A stretch of 64,000 bases of DNA from Desulfosarcina alkanivorans (GTDB taxonomy: Bacteria; Desulfobacterota; Desulfobacteria; Desulfobacterales; Desulfosarcinaceae). The stretch is taken from positions 2,356,001 through 2,420,000 of the forward strand of contig NZ_AP021874.1 of NCBI RefSeq assembly GCF_009688945.1, in the 5' to 3' direction. The notes under the pieces are model-generated. The model saw only the letters and a list, made by a program, of their open reading frames with translations, searched no databases and was not told the origin of the DNA. Made by a program: the position numbers and the translations under genes. Positions 59,263 to 64,000 of the stretch are shown piece after piece; the stretch's first letter is position 1, and the number at the start of each line of letters is the position of its first letter.

Positions 59263-59787
59263 ATGATCGAAGCCGTCGCCAATCTGCTCAAGGTTCTCAA
59301 TTCGGAAACCGAACCGGGGCAGATATCCCTGGCCCTGTGCCTGTCCATGGTTGCCGGCCTGACGCCGGTGCTCTGCCCCCACAACCTGCTGGTGCTGCTC
59401 CTGGTGCTGGTGCTGCGGGTGAACCTCTCCAGCTTCGTTCTGGGATGGGCCTTTTTCTCGGCGGTCGCCTACGCCCTGGATCCCCTCTTCGACCGTATGG
59501 GGTTGGCAATACTAACGGCCCCCCGCCTCACCGGGCTGTGGACCGGCCTTTACAACACCAGCTGGTTCCGCCTGGACCGGTTGAACAACACCATCGTCAT
59601 GGGCAGCCTGATCTTCTCGCTGGTCCTGTTCGTTCCCGGCCTGATTGTTTTCAACCTGCTGATTCGCCGCTACCGGGAGCACATCCTCGCATGGGTGAGA
59701 AAAACCCGCCTCATGCAGGCCTTCAAGGCCACCCGGCTTTTCGAGGTGTATCAATCCGTATCCGGCTGGAGAGGGGGGGCCATATGA
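59263..59787 (+). CDS. TIGR03546 family membrane protein
   Basis: A 174-residue protein with several membrane helices (e.g. L-L-V-L-L-L-V-L-V-L and L-I-F-S-L-V-L-F-V-P-G) and the N-terminal L-K-V-L-N-S-E-T-E-P-G-Q motif typical of TIGR03546. AAAGGAG lies nine nt before the ATG. It overlaps the start of the TIGR03545 gene by four bases. The two are found together in many Gram-negative genomes; their function is not established. Confidence 0.85.
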   Translation: MIEAVANLLKVLNSETEPGQISLALCLSMVAGLTPVLCPHNLLVLLLVLVLRVNLSSFVLGWAFFSAVAYALDPLFDRMGLAILTAPRLTGLWTGLYNTSWFRLDRLNNTIVMGSLIFSLVLFVPGLIVFNLLIRRYREHILAWVRKTRLMQAFKATRLFEVYQSVSGWRGGAI

Positions 59788-61556
59788 AACGCTGGATCCG
59801 CGCAAAAGGCATGGTCGCATTTGTCGTCGTGAGCCTTCTCATGGTCCTGGTGTGGGTCCTTGTGGTCGACACGGTGATCCGCCGCACCATTGAAACAGCC
59901 GGCACCCGCGCCGCCGGCGCCCGGGTGGACCTGGCCGGGGCGGACCTGTCCCTTTTTCCGTCAGGCCTTGAGCTGACCGGCCTTGCCGTCACCAACCCGG
60001 ATTCCCCCATGCAGAACATCGTTGAGATCGGCAGCCTGCGCATGGACCTGGATCCGGGTTACCTGATCAGGCGCAAGATCATCATCAATGCCATGGCGGT
60101 GGAGGGGCTCAGGTTCAACACGCCCCGAAAGACCTCGGGTGAAGTACCGGAGCTGGCCGAAGATCGCCACCCCGGAGAGAAATCCGATGCGGCCGCGGTT
60201 TCCACGGCTGCGATGGAAAAAGTCTGCGGAAAATTCACCATGCCTGCGCTTTCCATACCGGACGTGGACACGATCCTGGCCGGGGAGCCCTTGGAGGCCC
60301 TCACCCTGGCCACCGGCCTGGGAAAAAAGATCGAGGCCGATCAGGCCCGGTGGGAAAAGGCGCTGACACGCCTGGCGGACGAAAAAACGCTGGCGGCCTA
60401 CCGCGACCGGGTTGAGAAAATCAAGGGCACCGGCGGCGCCTTCGGCGCACTCCTGGGAAATGCGGGAGAAATTCAGCAGCTGCAGGCCGACATCCGGAAC
60501 GATCTGAATCGCCTGAAAGAAGCCCAAACCGCCTTCACGGCTGACTTCAAAGATTATCAAAACCAGGTGCGCGACCTGTCCAACGCACCGGTCAAGGACA
60601 TCAACCGGATCATGGACAAGTACAGCCTGTCCCCCTCGGGGCTGGCCAACATGAGCCGCATGCTCTTCGGCGAACGCCTGTGTGGATGGCTGGGGACCGC
60701 AACGGGCTGGTACCGTAAAATCGAGCCCCATATCGGCCGGCTGCCCGGCGCTGACGGCGGGGCACCCGAGCAGCAGGCCCCGCGGCGGGGAAAAGGCCAG
60801 AACATCCGTTTTGCCGAAACGCCTCCCATGCCCGATTTTCTGATCCGCAGCATGAAGGTCAGCGCCGCGGTGGCGGCGGGCAGCCTCACCGGCAAGGCCG
60901 AGAATATCACCCTGGCGCAGCACATCCTGGGGCGCCCCATGACCTTTGCCTTTTTGGGCCGGGAGATGAAGCAGATCAACATGTTGAACTTGATCGGCAC
61001 CGCCGATTACGTGCGACCGGACGCCCCCGGAAACCATGCCCGCCTGACCATCAGCGGGCTTGCCCTGAAACACCTTCCCCTGGTCCGGGAAGGCGCCTTT
61101 CCACTGACCCTCCAACAGGCCACCGGCGATCTGAGTCTGACGCTGCAGATGGAAGGCACGGTGCTGGACGCGGACCTCCAGGCCGATTTCAAGGAGGCAC
61201 GCTTTCTGACAGCCGCCGACGCCCCGCAGACCGCCATCGGCACGGCCATCGGTTCGGCCATTTCCGGGGTCAGCCGCTTTTCCCTGAGTGCCGGCATCAG
61301 CGGGACCCTGGCCGCCTATACGGTGGATGTTGCGTCGGACCTCGATCAGGTGCTGAGGGCCGCCGCCGGCAACCTGGTCCGGAAGGAAGCCGCCAGGTTT
61401 GAATCCGCCCTGACGGAGCAGGTCTCCAACCGGATGAAGGGCCCCGTGGCGCAGGCCCGAGAAAGCCTGGCCGGGCTGGGTGGCATCGACAGCGAGTTGA
61501 GCAGGCGGCTGCGCCTGGGGAACGATCTGCTGGGAGGGATGAAGCTGCCGTTTTAG
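59784..61556 (+). CDS. TIGR03545 family protein (AsmA/DUF748-like)
   Basis: A 590-residue protein. One membrane helix (~9-30) is followed by a beta-rich AsmA-like domain (D-L-S-L-F-P-S-G-L-E-L-T-G-L). A coiled-coil-rich central part (~165-240) and a C-terminal beta domain follow. It is encoded with ATGA overlap after TIGR03546. A role in envelope lipid or protein transport is plausible from AsmA resemblance, but not proven. Confidence 0.82.
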   Translation: MKRWIRAKGMVAFVVVSLLMVLVWVLVVDTVIRRTIETAGTRAAGARVDLAGADLSLFPSGLELTGLAVTNPDSPMQNIVEIGSLRMDLDPGYLIRRKIIINAMAVEGLRFNTPRKTSGEVPELAEDRHPGEKSDAAAVSTAAMEKVCGKFTMPALSIPDVDTILAGEPLEALTLATGLGKKIEADQARWEKALTRLADEKTLAAYRDRVEKIKGTGGAFGALLGNAGEIQQLQADIRNDLNRLKEAQTAFTADFKDYQNQVRDLSNAPVKDINRIMDKYSLSPSGLANMSRMLFGERLCGWLGTATGWYRKIEPHIGRLPGADGGAPEQQAPRRGKGQNIRFAETPPMPDFLIRSMKVSAAVAAGSLTGKAENITLAQHILGRPMTFAFLGREMKQINMLNLIGTADYVRPDAPGNHARLTISGLALKHLPLVREGAFPLTLQQATGDLSLTLQMEGTVLDADLQADFKEARFLTAADAPQTAIGTAIGSAISGVSRFSLSAGISGTLAAYTVDVASDLDQVLRAAAGNLVRKEAARFESALTEQVSNRMKGPVAQARESLAGLGGIDSELSRRLRLGNDLLGGMKLPF

Positions 61557-61629
61557 CAGGAACCGCCCAGACGCGTCCGCCCTTGTCTGGGGAACGCTGG
61601 CCGAAATCAGGACGGGTGTACACTGGCCA

Positions 61630-63054
61630 TCAGTCGTCCAGCTGGATGATTTCCATCCGGTTGTTGCGGTCCGGATATTTGGCGGACGGGCCTTCGGTCA
61701 GGACCACCAGCCGGCCGTCTTCTCTCTGGGCTTTCAGCCAGCGGCTGATCCAACGGCGCCAGTCCTTGGGATGGATCGGTTCAAAAACGGGCAGCACCCC
61801 ATACGAAAACAATAACTCCTGGCAGGTCTTTTTCCGGGAACTGACCGCGGCAATCCAGACCGGCAGCCTGAATCGCGCAATGCGCCTGGCGGTGGCCCCG
61901 CTTCTGGTGGGCGTGAATATGGCCGCCGGGGAAATGCATTTCAGCGAAGCGGCCACACTCCGGGCGATCACATCCTGAAATGCGACCGGCGCCGTGGTCG
62001 TCGGCGGATGCGGATCTTTTCGATCGCCGTATAAGGGACGGTTCGGCTCAATCTCGGTCGCAATGGATGTCAGCATCCGGACGGATGCCACCGGATGGTC
62101 CCCCACCGCGGATTCTCCCGACAGCATGACGCAATCGGTACCGTCGAGGATGGCATTGGCCACATCGGTGGCTTCGGCGCGGGTGGGCAGTCGGTTGGCG
62201 ACCATGGATTCGAGCATCTGGGTGGCGGTAATGATGGGCTTTCCCAACCGATTGGCCATGGCCACGATCTTCTTCTGCACCGAAGGAATCTGGGCGATGG
62301 GAATCTCCACCCCCAGGTCGCCGCGGGCCACCATGATGCCGTCGGCGGCATCGAGAATACCGGCAAGGTTTTCGACGGCCCGGGACCGCTCGATCTTGGC
62401 GATGATCATGGGATCATGGCCCAGGGCGTGGGCAGCCGCCCTGACCGCGTTTACATCGGCAGCACTTTCGACGAAGGACTGACTGACCGCGTCGACACCG
62501 CATTCCAGAGCGAATTCCAGACACTGGCGGTCGCGGTCGGTGAAGGCCGAGATGCCCAGGTCGACATCCGGGATATTGAGCCCCTTGCGCGACCGGATCG
62601 GCCCGCCGACAACCACTTCACAGAGAACGTCGGGTGCACGCACATCGATGACCCTGAGCTGGATGAAGCCGTCGTTGATATAAACGTGGTCTCCCCGGCC
62701 GACCACCGAGGGAAGCTCGGGAAAGGAAACACTCATGCGGTCGATCGTTCCGGCGACCGTTTCAGTGGTCAGGGTCAGCGGCTGTCCGTTTTCCAGTTCG
62801 AGCGGCTCACCGACCAGTTCACCGATACGGATCTTGGGACCCGGCAGGTCGGCCATGATCGCCACCGGTCGGCCCAGGTCGGCCGAGGCCTTGCGGATGG
62901 CGTCGATATCCCGGGCGTGCCCGCTGAACTCCCCATGGGAAAAATTCAGGCGGGCCACGTTCATCCCCGCCTCGACCAGTTGCGACAACACCTCCGGCGA
63001 ACGGGATGCCGGACCGATGGTGCAGACGATCTTGGTTTTGTTGACCGGAAACAT
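61630..63054 (-). CDS. pyk: Pyruvate kinase
   Basis: A 474-residue enzyme with K-T-K-I-V-C-T-I-G-P-A, M-V-A-R-G-D-L-G-V-E, A-T-Q-M-L-E-S-M and M-L-S-G-E-S-A-V-G-D-H-P, all key ADP/PEP/metal-site segments. It transfers phosphate from PEP to ADP. The ATG at 63054 follows AAAGG by eight nt; upstream in-frame starts add residues outside the family. It follows glycerate 2-kinase on the same strand (48 nt gap). Confidence 0.95.
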   Translation of the reverse strand: MFPVNKTKIVCTIGPASRSPEVLSQLVEAGMNVARLNFSHGEFSGHARDIDAIRKASADLGRPVAIMADLPGPKIRIGELVGEPLELENGQPLTLTTETVAGTIDRMSVSFPELPSVVGRGDHVYINDGFIQLRVIDVRAPDVLCEVVVGGPIRSRKGLNIPDVDLGISAFTDRDRQCLEFALECGVDAVSQSFVESAADVNAVRAAAHALGHDPMIIAKIERSRAVENLAGILDAADGIMVARGDLGVEIPIAQIPSVQKKIVAMANRLGKPIITATQMLESMVANRLPTRAEATDVANAILDGTDCVMLSGESAVGDHPVASVRMLTSIATEIEPNRPLYGDRKDPHPPTTTAPVAFQDVIARSVAASLKCISPAAIFTPTRSGATARRIARFRLPVWIAAVSSRKKTCQELLFSYGVLPVFEPIHPKDWRRWISRWLKAQREDGRLVVLTEGPSAKYPDRNNRMEIIQLDD

Positions 63055-63101
63055 GGGCTGACCTTTCATGCTGGTATGATGGATGCCGGGGGAACGGCCA
63101 T

Positions 63102-64000
63102 TCACTGGCCCACGAGCACGATCTGAAGATCCATGACATTGGTTCGGGTGGGGCCGGTGACCAGAAGATCCCCCAGGGGATGAAAAAAGCGATACGCGTC
63201 GTTGTTGGCCAGGCAGCGGCCGGCGGAAATGCCCAGGGCGTCGGCGCGGGCAACCGTGGAACCGTCGGCAAAGGCACCGGCCGCATCGGTGGGACCGTCC
63301 GTGCCATCCGTACCGGCGGAAAGCAGCAGCGTACGGTGATCACCGGACAGCTCGAGGCCTGCGGCAAGGGCCAGTTCCATATTACGCCCCCCCAGTCCGT
63401 CGCCCCTGATCGTCACCGTGGTTTCCCCGCCGGAAAGCAGACAGGCGGGGGCCGGGATCGGACGGCCGGAACGGCGGACCTCCTTGGCCACGGCACACAG
63501 CACCTTGGCCACATCCCCCGCTTCTCCCTGGATCATGCTGGAGAGCACGAGAGGAGTGAATCCCTGCCGTCGGGATTCGTTTTCAGCGGCCCGCAGCGCA
63601 TCCGAAATGCTGCCGACGATCCGGTTGTCCACACGGTCGAATACAGGGTCGCCGGGCTTCGGCGTTTCATCCGCCTGCCCCCGGTCCCCCCGGAAGAGAT
63701 GGCGGCGCACCGGCTCGGGGATGCGGTCCGACAGGTCATGGCGGTGCAGGATCTCGATGCAGTCGGCGAAGGTGCCCGGGTCCGGTGCCGTTGCCCCCGA
63801 GGCGATGATGTCCAGATTGTCGCCGATCACATCGGACAGTATCAGCGAAACGATGCGGGCGCCGTTGGCATGCCGGCACAATTGCCCGCCCTTGATGCGC
63901 GACAGGTGCTTGCGGATGGTGTTGATCTCGTGGATCGTCGCCCCGCAGGCCAGCAGCAGACGGGTAGTCTCCTGCTTGTCGGCCAGGCCGATGCCGCCGG
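63102..64000 (-). CDS. Glycerate 2-kinase, MOFRL type (partial at window edge)
   Basis: The open frame enters from the right window end, so the N-terminus is missing. Visible residues include E-I-N-T-I-R-K-H-L-S-R-I-K-G-G-Q-L near the edge and the C-terminal MOFRL domain (G-T-D-G-T-D-G-P-T-D-A-A-G-A). The enzyme phosphorylates D-glycerate at C2 to 2-phosphoglycerate, two steps upstream of pyruvate kinase. The two genes lie as an operon. Confidence 0.92.
   Translation of the reverse strand, partial: GGIGLADKQETTRLLLACGATIHEINTIRKHLSRIKGGQLCRHANGARIVSLILSDVIGDNLDIIASGATAPDPGTFADCIEILHRHDLSDRIPEPVRRHLFRGDRGQADETPKPGDPVFDRVDNRIVGSISDALRAAENESRRQGFTPLVLSSMIQGEAGDVAKVLCAVAKEVRRSGRPIPAPACLLSGGETTVTIRGDGLGGRNMELALAAGLELSGDHRTLLLSAGTDGTDGPTDAAGAFADGSTVARADALGISAGRCLANNDAYRFFHPLGDLLVTGPTRTNVMDLQIVLVGQ

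Noticed and set aside
59961..61115. 384-codon leftward frame over the TIGR03545 gene
   Set aside because: Opposite strand of a supported gene with ATGA coupling; translation is compositionally odd.
62095..63126. 343-codon rightward frame over pyruvate kinase
   Set aside because: Antisense to a certain gene in high-G+C DNA; low-complexity His/Gly translation.

Overview
The window looks like a chromosome segment of a sulfate-reducing Desulfobacterota (Desulfosarcina/Desulfococcus-like). The best clues are a glutaryl-CoA dehydrogenase very close to the non-decarboxylating enzyme known from Desulfococcus multivorans, a separate glutaconyl-CoA decarboxylase alpha subunit, TRAP transport, paired TIGR03545/TIGR03546 genes and a COG2403 cyclic-2,3-diphosphoglycerate synthetase-like gene. 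The species is inferred, not proven.

Layout. (1) 1-0.4 kb: the C-terminal end of a sigma-54-dependent regulator. (2) 0.8-8.8 kb: a catabolic block. A leftward operon gdh - CMD-family gene - gcdA converts glutaryl-CoA to glutaconyl-CoA and then decarboxylates it. A divergent IclR-type regulator and a leftward DctPQM TRAP transporter lie beside it. Two matching palindromes in the gdh/iclR intergenic region, one abutting a good gdh promoter, look like IclR operators. (3) 9.2-40.3 kb: one almost uninterrupted leftward run of information-processing genes. In transcription order it is tRNA-Thr, Tyr, Gly, Thr, tufB, rpmG, tRNA-Trp, secE, nusG, rplKAJL, rpoBC, rpsLG, tufA, then the S10, spc and alpha operons to rplQ and a strong terminator. 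fusA is absent from the str block, and map and adk are absent between secY and infA. Six ribosomal genes start with TTG. The two tuf genes are almost identical and lie as direct repeats 14,847 bp apart. (4) 40.6-42.6 kb: a LysM lytic transglycosylase (MltD-like) and tRNA-Arg(CCT). (5) 42.6-47.8 kb: a small accessory region behind the tRNA with a complete insertion sequence, gene remnants, a type II toxin-antitoxin pair and a 3'-truncated group II intron. (6) 48-64 kb: housekeeping and poorly characterised genes. These include a CxxCC protein, alanine dehydrogenase, a COG2403 protein, a nitronate-monooxygenase-like enzyme, a leftward set of unknown membrane and Cys-rich proteins, a histone-deacetylase-like amidohydrolase coupled to a double universal stress protein, TIGR03546/TIGR03545, pyruvate kinase and glycerate 2-kinase (the last cut by the window end).

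The most unusual observation is inside rpoC. The beta-prime subunit carries about 98 extra residues (around 574-671) between the conserved W-E-I-M-P segment and the conserved I-P-F-D-I-I-N segment. These residues read like a parvulin-type (PpiC) peptidyl-prolyl isomerase domain. The insertion sits just before the secondary-channel rim helices of RNA polymerase.
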